A DNA stretch of 55,260 nucleotides from Bdellovibrionaceae bacterium UBA2339 (lineage in GTDB: Bacteria; Bdellovibrionota; Bdellovibrionia; Bdellovibrionales; JAMPXM01). The stretch covers positions 1 through 55,260 of the forward strand of contig DDUL01000002.1 of NCBI GenBank assembly GCA_002344785.1, read 5' to 3'. The notes under the pieces are model-generated. The model was not told the origin of the DNA and made no database searches. It saw only the letters and a list, made by a program, of their open reading frames with translations. The position numbers and the translations under genes were made by a program. Shown here piece by piece: positions 40,781-48,416 of the stretch (position 1 is the first letter of the stretch; every line of letters begins with the position of its first letter).

Positions 40781-40813
40781 GCTTCGCCGAGGCCTCGTTC
40801 GGCGGGCTTTTTT
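40781..40813 (+). terminator. Rho-independent terminator with overlapping alternative hairpin
   Basis: GCTTCGCCGA (40781-40790, one T bulged) pairs with TCGGCGGGC (40799-40807) and is followed by six T. The left arm is also the right half of a perfect 18-base palindrome, TCGGCGAAGCTTCGCCGA (40773-40790), so the two hairpins exclude each other. Confidence 0.8.
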
Positions 40814-40844
40814 AGCATGCCTTGAGTGAATAATAAGATATTCA

Positions 40845-40867
40845 ACATGCATTTTACGAATGCATGT
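40845..40867. promoter_or_regulatory. Perfect 9-bp inverted repeat
   Basis: ACATGCATT (40845-40853) and AATGCATGT (40859-40867) are exact reverse complements around TTACG. The surroundings are AT-rich. No T-run follows, so an operator or promoter-proximal structure upstream of the secreted protein gene at 41019 is more likely than a terminator. Confidence 0.5.
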
Positions 40868-41018
40868 CCTGGGCCCTATAAGCCACTCCCGTAGCGACGA
40901 CACAAACTTGAAACGAGATCGCGCACGACACTGAGGTGTTGGACCTGAGTGTTGAATGGGGGCGATGAAGTTTCACAACGGCTCAGGGCTTTGGACTCGG
41001 GCGAAAAAGGGAGAACGT

Positions 41019-41501
41019 ATGATGAAGCAAGTGGCTCAAATGGCAGTGGTGATGGCAACGGCAATTCTGGGCGCGGGCGCTGCGCACGCCGATGGCTTTG
41101 AATGTCAGAGCGTGGACGGTGATTTGAACTTGAAGGTCTACAATCATGTTGAAGCGAGCATCGGCACGCGCGTGGCTTCGACGATGATCGTGTCGGACCC
41201 TTCGGTCAGCTTTGGACGCAAAACGATCGCGGCTTTCACCGACGCCAAGGGAACTTTGAAGTCTTCGGGCGCGCTCTACACGGCGAAAGTGGATTTGCGC
41301 ATGAGCGAGTCCAAGCGCAAAGGCGAGTATCTGGTCGGCACGCGCCTTGGTGAGCTGGCCAAGATTCAAGTGGCCGTGGACTTCTCCTATGCGGCGCCCG
41401 TTGAAGATGGTGCGGAGCTGGCGGGACGCGCGCAATTCGTCAAGCGCAACGGCGACTTGATTGAGCGCGGACTGACTTGCACGCGCTATCTCAAAAACTA
41501 A
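41019..41501 (+). CDS. Small secreted protein of unknown function
   Basis: Adjacent ATGs at 41019/41022 follow GGGAG and open a signal peptide (VAQMAVVMATAILGAGAAHA-DGF). The mature protein is about 137 residues, has two cysteines near its ends (FECQS and LTCTRYL) that could form one disulfide, and alternates strands (LNLKVYNHVEA, TMIVSDPSVSFG, YTAKVDLRMS, IQVAVDFSYAAP), so a periplasmic beta-sandwich is likely. The frame extends to 40956 but without a leader. It has its own terminator. Function is unknown. Confidence 0.78.
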   Translation: MMKQVAQMAVVMATAILGAGAAHADGFECQSVDGDLNLKVYNHVEASIGTRVASTMIVSDPSVSFGRKTIAAFTDAKGTLKSSGALYTAKVDLRMSESKRKGEYLVGTRLGELAKIQVAVDFSYAAPVEDGAELAGRAQFVKRNGDLIERGLTCTRYLKN

Positions 41502-41530
41502 GCACAATCTTGGATAAGGAATGTTGCTCG

Positions 41531-41562
41531 GAGCGGGGTGAGGGGCCCCGCTCATTTTCTTT
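41531..41562 (+). terminator. Rho-independent terminator
   Basis: GAGCGGGG (41531-41538) pairs perfectly with CCCCGCTC (41546-41553) around a 7-base loop, followed by ATTTTCTTT. It ends the secreted-protein transcript 30 bases after its stop. Confidence 0.9.
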
Positions 41563-41693
41563 CGCCAGCATGAGGAAGCTGGTTTGCGACAAGGGGCGGC
41601 GCTTGCCGCGTGAAGTTGAAAACGGACGGAATTTGCGCGGCAGGCGTCGCGGTCCATGACATCCGCATCTCCGCACCGCTAAGCTTTCAGGTC

Positions 41694-42428
41694 ATGGAAC
41701 TTATCGAATTCGCTCAGCGCTTTTTTACGGATCTGCCTGGAACACTGGAATACATGAGTCAAAGCCTCGGCGTTTGGGGCTATGTGATTTTGTTCCTCAT
41801 CATTTTTTGTGAGACCGGACTTGTGGTGTTTCCGTTTCTTCCCGGTGACTCGCTTCTTTTTGCTGTGGGAGCCGTGACGGCCTTGCCCGGCGCTGGTCTG
41901 CATCTTGGTTTGGTGTGCGCCGTGATGATCATCGCGGCGATACTCGGTGATGCGGTCAATTATCACATCGGCAGCTGGGCGGGCCGCCGCTATCTGAGCG
42001 TCGGCAAAATTCCGTTTGTGCGACAGGATCATTTGCAGCGCACACAGAGTTACTTCGCCAAGCATGGCGGAAAGACCATTATCTTCGCGCGCTTCATTCC
42101 GATTGTTCGCACCTATGCGCCCTTTGTCGCCGGTGCCGCGGGCATGCCGTATTCGCGCTTTGCGATTTTTAATGTCGTAGGCGCGTTTTGCTGGATCGGA
42201 TCTTTGGCGCCGCTGGGATACTTCTTCGGCAACCAGCCTTGGATTCGAAAAAACTTTGAATTGGTCATATTGGCGATCATCTTCATTTCGATTCTGCCCG
42301 CCGTGATTGAATTCATTCGCATGCGGCGCGAGGCCCAAGGCCGCGCGAAAACTTCGGCGAGCGACGAAGTTGCCGCCTCGCCACTTTCGCCCACGACTCC
42401 TTCACGCCCAACCGGAGAAGCTCCATGA
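41694..42428 (+). CDS. DedA-family membrane protein
   Basis: DedA proteins are inner-membrane transporters now linked to undecaprenyl-phosphate or phospholipid flipping. The 244-residue product has the FETGLVVFPFLPGDSLLF-type signature (here FCETGLVVFPFLPGDS), then HGGKTIIFARFIPIVRTYAPFVAGAAGM with the conserved basic residues, and several helices. The last 35 residues are a hydrophilic Ser/Pro/Thr tail. ATG 41694 is chosen as the family start. Its stop overlaps the sppA start (ATGA), so the two are coupled. Confidence 0.93.
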   Translation: MELIEFAQRFFTDLPGTLEYMSQSLGVWGYVILFLIIFCETGLVVFPFLPGDSLLFAVGAVTALPGAGLHLGLVCAVMIIAAILGDAVNYHIGSWAGRRYLSVGKIPFVRQDHLQRTQSYFAKHGGKTIIFARFIPIVRTYAPFVAGAAGMPYSRFAIFNVVGAFCWIGSLAPLGYFFGNQPWIRKNFELVILAIIFISILPAVIEFIRMRREAQGRAKTSASDEVAASPLSPTTPSRPTGEAP

Positions 42429-44338
42429 CTCGTTCTGCATCGGGACGCACAAATTCATTTCTCGCAACATTTCTGGCGTCCACGCTCGGCACAATTTGCG
42501 CGATCTCGCTGTTGATCGTCGGCGTGCCGGTGTTCTTCGGGGTGCTGCTGAGCTTTCTCGGCGCCGCAAGCCCTGAGTCAGAAAGCGTGGAGAAGCAGTC
42601 GGTGCTCTACATTGGCTTGGACGGCGACGTCGTCGATAGTCCGTCGTCTTTTCAGCTGAGCTTCAGCGATGATCGCCCGCAAATTCGCTTGTACCGAGTG
42701 CTCCGCGCGATCAAAGCGGCGCGCGAAGACGAGCGAATTTCAGGCGTTGTGGTGGAGTTTGATAACCCGAGCATGGGTTGGGCCTCGGCCTCGGCTCTAC
42801 ATCGTGAGTTGGCGGCGGTGAAAGACGCCAAGAAATTTGTCTTCGCTTATGCCGACCAGATGGGCGAAAAAGAATTCTACGTCGCAAGCGCGGCCGACAA
42901 AGTCTTCATGCAACCGCAGGCTGATCTTGAGCTCAACGGCTTGGCTGTCGACGAGACCTTCGTCAAAGGGCTTTTGCAGAAGATCGGCGTTCAGCCGGTG
43001 ATCTTCCGAGTCGGGAAATTCAAGTCCGCTATCGAGCCGCTCATCGGCGATCAAATGTCGCCTGAGAATCGCGAACAGCTTCAGACCTTGCTCAATGACA
43101 TCTGGGGTGAAGCGCGCACGCGGATCTCGGGTGCGGCCAAGCGTTCGCCCCAAGAGCTGGACGCGGCGATGGCCGATTTGAAAATCAGTTCGGTGGATGA
43201 TGCCAAGAAATTTGGCTTGGTCGCCGAAGGCTTGTTCTCCGACGAAATGGAAACGCTGATCAAGCGTAGCGTGTACACCGAGGTGCAAAATCTCGATGAG
43301 CTGCACGACATGGAGATCAACTGGGTGACGGTGCCGACTTTGCTGGCCGACATCAAATCAAAGCGAAAGAGCAAAAAGAACATCGCCGTGTTGGTCGCTG
43401 AAGGCGAAATTATCAAAGGCGAAGGCGACGCGGGGCTCGTGGGCGATGAGTCGATGCTCGAGGCGCTTCGCGAGATTCGCGACGACGAGTCCATCGCGGC
43501 CGTTGTCGTTCGCATCAACTCGCCCGGCGGCTCGGCACTGGCGAGCGACATCATTTGGCGAGAGTTGTCTGTGCTTGACGAGAAAAAGCCTGTGATCGCC
43601 TCGATGGGCGACATCGCCGCCAGCGGCGGCTACTACATCGCCGCGGGTGCGCGACACATCTTCGCAGAGTCCACCACCATCACCGGATCCATCGGTGTTT
43701 TTGGTGTGTTGTTCAACGCCGAGGGCTTGCTCAAAGATAAAGCCGCGCTCAAGTTCGATCGCGTGTTCACGCATCCGCATGCCGACTTCGGCGCGCCCAA
43801 TCGTCGTCTTGATGCGGACGAGACCCGACAGATTCAATCCAGTGTCGAACGCGTCTACACCCGCTTCTTGGATGTGGTGGCGCAAAGTCGCGGCTTTGAA
43901 AAAGTCGACGAGGTCGCTCCACTTGCTGAAGGGCGTGTTTGGTCGGGTGTCGCCGCTCATCGCTTGAAGCTCGTCGATGAGATCGGAGGCCTGGAGCGCG
44001 CGGTGAACAAGGCCGCCGAGTTCGCAGGTGTGGGTACCGGCTTCAACATCGAGTATTTCCCTCGGCGCGGCGATCGCTTTGCGCGCTTTCTCGATCAGCT
44101 GAGCGAAGACTCTTCATCGTCGATGTCGGGACCATCATGGAGTCGATCGTTTGCTGAGCGCTCGCGGGCCCTGGCTTCTGTGCGTACGGATCTGGGTGGC
44201 TCGTCGCAAATTCTGCGTCACTTGGTCGGTGCACTGACACCTCTGAATCAGCTTCGCGGCTGGGCGGCGCACGCCACTGAACCGCGACGTTGGATGGTGC
44301 TCGCTCGAGATCCGCTGAGCCCAGCCGCCATTCGCTAG
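42425..44338 (+). CDS. sppA: Signal peptide peptidase SppA, 67K type
   Basis: A membrane-anchored Ser/Lys protease that degrades cleaved signal peptides. The 637-residue product is the long form with two tandem ClpP-like domains. The N-terminal domain carries the Lys (Lys200 in GKFKSAIEP) and the C-terminal domain the Ser (Ser400 in MGDIAASGGYY), as in the E. coli enzyme. NSPGGSALASD and TTITGSIGVFG surround the site. One helix at about residues 18-46 anchors it. It is coupled to the DedA gene by a 4-base overlap. A Ser/Arg-rich tail of about 90 residues is not conserved. Confidence 0.95.
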   Translation: MTRSASGRTNSFLATFLASTLGTICAISLLIVGVPVFFGVLLSFLGAASPESESVEKQSVLYIGLDGDVVDSPSSFQLSFSDDRPQIRLYRVLRAIKAAREDERISGVVVEFDNPSMGWASASALHRELAAVKDAKKFVFAYADQMGEKEFYVASAADKVFMQPQADLELNGLAVDETFVKGLLQKIGVQPVIFRVGKFKSAIEPLIGDQMSPENREQLQTLLNDIWGEARTRISGAAKRSPQELDAAMADLKISSVDDAKKFGLVAEGLFSDEMETLIKRSVYTEVQNLDELHDMEINWVTVPTLLADIKSKRKSKKNIAVLVAEGEIIKGEGDAGLVGDESMLEALREIRDDESIAAVVVRINSPGGSALASDIIWRELSVLDEKKPVIASMGDIAASGGYYIAAGARHIFAESTTITGSIGVFGVLFNAEGLLKDKAALKFDRVFTHPHADFGAPNRRLDADETRQIQSSVERVYTRFLDVVAQSRGFEKVDEVAPLAEGRVWSGVAAHRLKLVDEIGGLERAVNKAAEFAGVGTGFNIEYFPRRGDRFARFLDQLSEDSSSSMSGPSWSRSFAERSRALASVRTDLGGSSQILRHLVGALTPLNQLRGWAAHATEPRRWMVLARDPLSPAAIR

Positions 44339-44454
44339 TCGGAACTCAACACGCGCCGCTGATCAGGCGGCGCCATCATCGAAGACGGCATCACACGCGC
44401 TCTTGCCAAAACCCATGGTGGAAACGGATTCGACAAATCCGCGAAGCCTCGCGT

Positions 44455-44474
44455 CTCAATGTCAAAACATTGAG
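44455..44474. promoter_or_regulatory. Perfect 8-bp inverted repeat
   Basis: CTCAATGT (44455-44462) and ACATTGAG (44467-44474) flank a CAAA loop. No T-run follows. It may be a hairpin in the sppA 3' region or a protein site. Confidence 0.4.
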
Positions 44475-44557
44475 CATGGCGATCAAATCCACAGCTGTGG
44501 CCCATGCGGCTCAGCTCGAATTTCTCTTGGTCCGAGTCCACGAAGCCATTCGGGCCG

Positions 44558-44594
44558 TGTCTCAACCTGAGACGTCTCAATTCGATTGTCTCAA
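44558..44594. promoter_or_regulatory. Clustered TGTCTCA/TGAGAC sites, putative operator
   Basis: TGTCTCA-ACC-TGAGACG (44558-44574) repeats the 6035 element with one mismatch. It overlaps the palindrome TGAGACGTCTCA (44568-44579), and a third TGTCTCA follows at 44587-44593. GTCTCAA words start at 44559, 44574 and 44588, one and a half helical turns apart. The cluster lies 140-190 bases before the lipoprotein start. Confidence 0.5.
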
Positions 44595-44733
44595 GCCTCA
44601 AAAAGAACTGACTAAAGTCTTAAGCTCAAGATGACCCATTCCGATTCAGTAAAGGTAAGGGTTTGCGCCGGCTCGATCTGATCATGAGCTGTTCCAGAGA
44701 GATGGGGCGCGAACCGAGGTCAGCGCGAAGGCA

Positions 44734-45762
44734 ATGGGGGGTCGCATGTCGAGTGCTGAAACAAAGCGTGACGAAAAGTCGGGTCAGTCTGAACACGAGG
44801 GACAGTTGTTGCGTCGCAAGCGACTGCGACGAGCTGTCATGAGTCTCGGAGTGCTGGGGCTTGTCAGTCTCTTCGCTTACCAAAACTGCGATGGCGGTTT
44901 TCAATTCGATCCGGTGACGGGCACTTTGAGTTCAGGTGGTGGTCCGGGCACAAGCGGAGGCAGTCTCACCATCACGACTTTCGATCCCGCGGGTCGAGTC
45001 TACACCTCCGACGTTTTTGAAGGCGGACTTCAGTATAAGATTGTGGCGACAGGTGCTGGCGTGTCCTCGGCGACTTTGCTTTGGACGCGCACGCAGGACA
45101 CCGGCAACTGCGTGCTCAGTTCGGGAACAAGCTCGGACACGCGCTTTGTGACTTGTTCGAATAGCGGTACGGTGAAAATTCGCCTTGAAGCCTTCTGGGA
45201 TGATGGCCGAGTGGACTCGCGCGAAATCACCAAGAACACGACAGCTGTCATCGTCGATGCCTGCGGCGTGAACACGGACACGCGCGTGGTGTTTCGAATT
45301 CCGCAAGGCACCAACACTGGCCCATGGAACAGCACGGCCTCACCGGCGCTGGTGTTCGTCGGCCAAACGCTCCGCATATGTAACGACGACACCGTCAATC
45401 ACCAGCTGCACACCGGCGGCTCGCCTTGCGCGCATCAAGGTAGTGCCATGGCGCGCGGACAATTTTATGACTGCGTGATCGCCAATGCGAACACGGCGGG
45501 CATGTACGATCACATTCATGGCACAGGTGCGACCTTCTCGGTGCAGGCGCTCGACGGTACGGCGCTTTATGCGGATGCGACGAAGTCAGGCACGGCCAAT
45601 AGCTGTGCGACTTGTCACAATCCGATTGGCACGAGCGCTAAGCGAGGTCGAACCTTCGCGCAAATCAAAGACGCGATCCTCAACAATCGCGGCGGCATGG
45701 GCGCCTACAACGGTCGCATCACCGACAACGAAATTCGCGCCATCGCCTTTGCGCTTCGCTAA
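44734..45762 (+). CDS. Lipoprotein with cupredoxin and cytochrome c domains
   Basis: Numbered from ATG 44734 (ATG 44746 is also possible), a hydrophobic helix ends in LFAYQNC (Cys52), the non-standard lipobox-like motif seen elsewhere in the window. Residues about 80-170 look like an Ig-type sheet. Residues about 185-272 are a cupredoxin-like domain with candidate type-1 copper ligands His223 (VNHQLH), Cys247 (FYDC) and His260 (MYDHIHG). Residues 285-342 are a small c-type cytochrome with CATCH (Cys291, Cys294, His295). Such fusions carry electrons between periplasmic partners. The partner oxidase or reductase is not in the window. Confidence 0.85.
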   Translation: MGGRMSSAETKRDEKSGQSEHEGQLLRRKRLRRAVMSLGVLGLVSLFAYQNCDGGFQFDPVTGTLSSGGGPGTSGGSLTITTFDPAGRVYTSDVFEGGLQYKIVATGAGVSSATLLWTRTQDTGNCVLSSGTSSDTRFVTCSNSGTVKIRLEAFWDDGRVDSREITKNTTAVIVDACGVNTDTRVVFRIPQGTNTGPWNSTASPALVFVGQTLRICNDDTVNHQLHTGGSPCAHQGSAMARGQFYDCVIANANTAGMYDHIHGTGATFSVQALDGTALYADATKSGTANSCATCHNPIGTSAKRGRTFAQIKDAILNNRGGMGAYNGRITDNEIRAIAFALR

Positions 45763-45780
45763 AGCTCACATCATCGAATG

Positions 45781-45803
45781 AGCGCCGCACAACGGGCGGC
45801 GCT
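45781..45803 (+). other. Hairpin after the cupredoxin-cytochrome gene
   Basis: AGCGCCGC (45781-45788) pairs with GCGGCGCT (45796-45803) around seven bases. No T-run follows, so it may stabilise the mRNA end or act with Rho rather than as an intrinsic terminator. Confidence 0.45.
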
Positions 45804-45866
45804 TGCGAGACAAGTCTGGCCCCCGAGGCGGTTGACCTTATTGGATCCAGCGGCCAGCATGGGCAA

Positions 45867-46457
45867 ATGGCAAATCCGCAAATTCAAGGCAACGTCGTTT
45901 CGCGCAGCTCTCGATCGCGATTTAAATTTTGGGCCGTCATGATCATCGTGCTCAGCTTTTGCTTGAGCCTCTTCATCGAAGAAGATGCCGAGGCCCGGCG
46001 CCGCAAGCGTCGACGACGAGCCAAGCAACCCAAAGTCATCAATGAAAAGAAATTGTATGAGCGCATGGGCGGCGAACGCGCGCTCTCCGCGCTGATCGAA
46101 GACTGGTTTAGAAGCGCTCTTCAGCACCCCGAGTTCGGTCCGGCGCTTGCGCCTCGCGCGCAAAGCCCCGCGCCCTTTGCCAAGCTCCGCAAGCAGTTTC
46201 AGCAAGAACTTTGCGAGATCGCCGACGGACCTTGCGCCGAACTGCCGGAGAGTCCCTTCGAGAAACTTTCCGTGGAACTCAAGTTCACCGAGCCCCAGCA
46301 AGTCGCCTTCGTGGATTTGCTCTCACAAGCCCTGCTTCAGTCGGGTGTGGGTGAACGCGAACGCAATGAACTGCTCGGGCGCCTCGCCAACGTCGTGGAA
46401 TTGAATTTGCCCGAGGCCGACGGCCCCGCAGGCGAGCGCCGAGGCGGATTCCGGTGA
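45867..46457 (+). CDS. Membrane-anchored truncated-haemoglobin-like protein
   Basis: The N-terminus has one hydrophobic helix (FWAVMIIVLSFCLSLFI, residues 21-37) and a very basic stretch (RRRKRRRRAK). Residues 60-175 match the group 1 truncated haemoglobin pattern: KKLYERMGGERALSALIEDWFRSAL, then FAKLRKQFQQELCEIADGPC, then LLSQALLQSGV. At the place of the proximal haem His the sequence has Ser135 (FEKLSVELKF), with no His nearby. It may therefore not bind haem in the usual way, or may be a globin-fold relative with another role. The stop overlaps the thioesterase start (GTGA). Confidence 0.72.
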   Translation: MANPQIQGNVVSRSSRSRFKFWAVMIIVLSFCLSLFIEEDAEARRRKRRRRAKQPKVINEKKLYERMGGERALSALIEDWFRSALQHPEFGPALAPRAQSPAPFAKLRKQFQQELCEIADGPCAELPESPFEKLSVELKFTEPQQVAFVDLLSQALLQSGVGERERNELLGRLANVVELNLPEADGPAGERRGGFR

Positions 46458-46903
46458 GCGCGGACGCCGCAGCAGGAGCTGAAGCTGGCGCATGGGACCT
46501 TCCCGAAGTGGAAGTTCTGATTCGCGAGATTCACCTCGATACCTTTGGCCACGTCAACAATGCCACCTACCTCTCGCTCTTTGAGCAAGCGCGCTGGGAT
46601 TTGATCGAAGCGGGGGGCTACGGCCTCCGCGTGATCCGTGAAACTGGCCTTGGCCCCGTGGTGCTCGAGGCCGCCATCAAATTTATGCGCGAAATCGGAC
46701 TTCGCGAACACATTCGCATTCAAAGCCGCGCCTATGACCCGCAAGGCGGCAAAATCATGCGCATGCGACAACGCATGGTGAACTCGCGTGGCGAAATTTG
46801 CTGCGAGGCCGAGTTCAAGTTCGGCCTGTTTAGCCTCCGCGAGCGCAAACTCGTGCCACCCACGCCGGCATGGCTGCGCGCGATCGGAGCCCCCACGCCA
46901 TGA
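46454..46903 (+). CDS. Acyl-CoA thioesterase, hotdog (4HBT) family
   Basis: This 149-residue hotdog-fold thioesterase has the 4HBT active-site stretch HLDTFGHVNNATYLSLFEQARWDL, with the catalytic Asp, followed by the alternating strands IRIQSRAYDPQGG and MRMRQRMVNSRGEICCEAEFKFGLF. It hydrolyses acyl-CoA or acyl-ACP of unknown chain. Start GTG 46454 overlaps the stop of the globin-like gene, and its stop overlaps the maf start (ATGA), so three genes are coupled. Confidence 0.92.
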   Translation: MSADAAAGAEAGAWDLPEVEVLIREIHLDTFGHVNNATYLSLFEQARWDLIEAGGYGLRVIRETGLGPVVLEAAIKFMREIGLREHIRIQSRAYDPQGGKIMRMRQRMVNSRGEICCEAEFKFGLFSLRERKLVPPTPAWLRAIGAPTP

Positions 46904-47532
46904 AGATCCGCGTGATCTTGATGAGCCAAAGTCCGGCGCGACGTCGCCTGCTGAAGAAAATCGTACCGCGCTTTCGTTGCTTGCGACCCGTCGGCGTGGA
47001 TGAGCGACAAGCGCAGCGCGACTTCGTGCGCGCGCGGCCACTGCGCCAAACCAGCGATGCGGTGGCCTTGGCCAAGCACCTGGCGCGAATCAAAGCGCAG
47101 AGTCGGATGAGTCTTCGCAATGATGAAGTGATCATCGCGGCCGATCAGCTGCTGTATCTGCCAAGCTCACGTCGCGTGCTGGGAAAGCCGGGAGGGCTTG
47201 CGCCCGCACTTCGCCAGCTCAAAGCCATGCAGTCCGAGCCCGCGGTGCTGATCACGGCCGTCGTGGTCCGCCAGGCCGCGCGAACTTGGACCGCCGTTCA
47301 GCGAGTTCGACTGCGCGTGCGTCCGGATCTCGGTATCAGCGACCTCCGCCATTATTTGCTCCGCGATCAGCCTTGGGACTGTGCCGGAAGTTTCAAGATG
47401 GAGTCGGGTGCGCCTGAGATTCTCGCGTGGATTCGAAGCGATGACCCGACGGGGATTGAGGGGCTGCCGCTGATGCGCACGAGGGCTCTCCTCAAACTGG
47501 CCTCGTTGAGTGTTGCTCGGCTTCGTCGCTGA
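46900..47532 (+). CDS. Maf-like nucleotide pyrophosphatase
   Basis: Maf proteins hydrolyse modified or canonical NTPs and affect cell division. The 210-residue product has SQSPARRRLLKKI (the S-x-S-P-R-R motif, slightly altered), EVIIAADQLLYLP, VLGKPGGLAPALRQLKAM, and the C-terminal YLLRDQPWDCAGSFKMES with DDPTGIEGLPL. The middle WTAVQRVRLRVRP is more basic than usual. Start ATG 46900 overlaps the thioesterase stop. Which Maf subgroup (Maf or YceF) it belongs to is unclear. Confidence 0.9.
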   Translation: MKIRVILMSQSPARRRLLKKIVPRFRCLRPVGVDERQAQRDFVRARPLRQTSDAVALAKHLARIKAQSRMSLRNDEVIIAADQLLYLPSSRRVLGKPGGLAPALRQLKAMQSEPAVLITAVVVRQAARTWTAVQRVRLRVRPDLGISDLRHYLLRDQPWDCAGSFKMESGAPEILAWIRSDDPTGIEGLPLMRTRALLKLASLSVARLRR

Positions 47533-47743
47533 AGCCTAAGCCGTGAATACCACATGGAAAATGCCGATTCAGTGACTGCTGCTTTTGTGGGCAGATCAAT
47601 AAGACCCGATTCGCCTAGCTCAGCCAAGGGTAGGGGATCTCAGGACGCAACACTCAACGAGACCAGTTAAGATGCAGCGAACGAATAACAATATCGCCTG
47701 AACTCATTGGTATGCATACGCAATCGGCGGTAAGACTCCGCCC

Positions 47744-48298
47744 ATGAAAGCACCAACTTCGATTTTTCAGCCGCAAAGTCCCTTCAGTTTCTCCGTCCGG
47801 CGATTGCTGCAACTTGTGCTCGCGCTCATGGTGAGCGCCGTGATCTCGCCCGCGCAAGCGCAAGCGGATCGCATCGCCGAGGGTGATCGTCCTTGGGTGG
47901 ATACGGTGCGGGCGCTGATGCGCGCCGAGCGGCTCACGTATGTCGATGTCGAAGTCAGCGAAGTGCACTTTCGCGAGCGTCTTCAGCAAATCGCGTGGGA
48001 TCAGGCGCAGATCTGGGGCGACACCATTCTTGAGGGCGACTACTGGGCGGACGAAGAAGTGATGTTGGACCTGATTCAGGGCGTGTATCGCGAAGGCGTG
48101 CAGGTCGCATGGCGGATCACCTACTCGTCGAAGGCCTTTGATACATCGGTTTGTGCGCCCTATGAATTCGCCGATGAAGATCCGGCGCGATTCAATGACT
48201 GCATTCCGGGCCGCATTCACGAATCCAGCTTTGTGTCGATGGACCTGAAGTCCTTCATTCGTGATGACGAGGCCTACGCCGAGTTCATCGAGGACTAA
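47744..48298 (+). CDS. Secreted protein of unknown function
   Basis: This 184-residue protein has a signal peptide (VRRLLQLVLALMVSAVISPA, cleavage near AQA-QADR). The mature part is acidic (RIAEGDRPWVDTVRALMRAERLTYVDVEV, ending DDEAYAEFIED), has two cysteines (SVCAPYEF and NDCIPGR), and contains WDQAQIWGDTILEGDYWADEE, a Trp- and Asp-rich stretch. It stands alone between maf and the dihydroorotase gene. No domain is recognised. Confidence 0.75.
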   Translation: MKAPTSIFQPQSPFSFSVRRLLQLVLALMVSAVISPAQAQADRIAEGDRPWVDTVRALMRAERLTYVDVEVSEVHFRERLQQIAWDQAQIWGDTILEGDYWADEEVMLDLIQGVYREGVQVAWRITYSSKAFDTSVCAPYEFADEDPARFNDCIPGRIHESSFVSMDLKSFIRDDEAYAEFIED

Positions 48299-48416
48299 AG
48301 AGCCTTCACACTCATTTCGATCGACTGAAGATCGCTAGCTAAGAACCCGAGCTTTGTGCGATGATCGGCGTCAGGATCTGACGCCACTTCGCCTGGGAAC
48401 TTGGGAGTCCGCCGCT

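Larger units (their letters stand above)
44339..44733. other. Intergenic region with regulatory-looking repeats
   Basis: About 395 bases without a convincing gene; both strands have short open frames but no ribosome sites. It holds a perfect 8-bp hairpin at 44455-44474 (CTCAATGT-CAAA-ACATTGAG) and the TGTCTCA/GTCTCAA cluster at 44558-44594. Both lie upstream of the cupredoxin-cytochrome lipoprotein gene. Confidence 0.5.

Noticed and set aside
44335..44601. 88-codon minus-strand frame after sppA
   Set aside because: It begins with TTG, lacks a ribosome site at any in-frame start, and competes with an equally open plus-strand frame; kept as intergenic.
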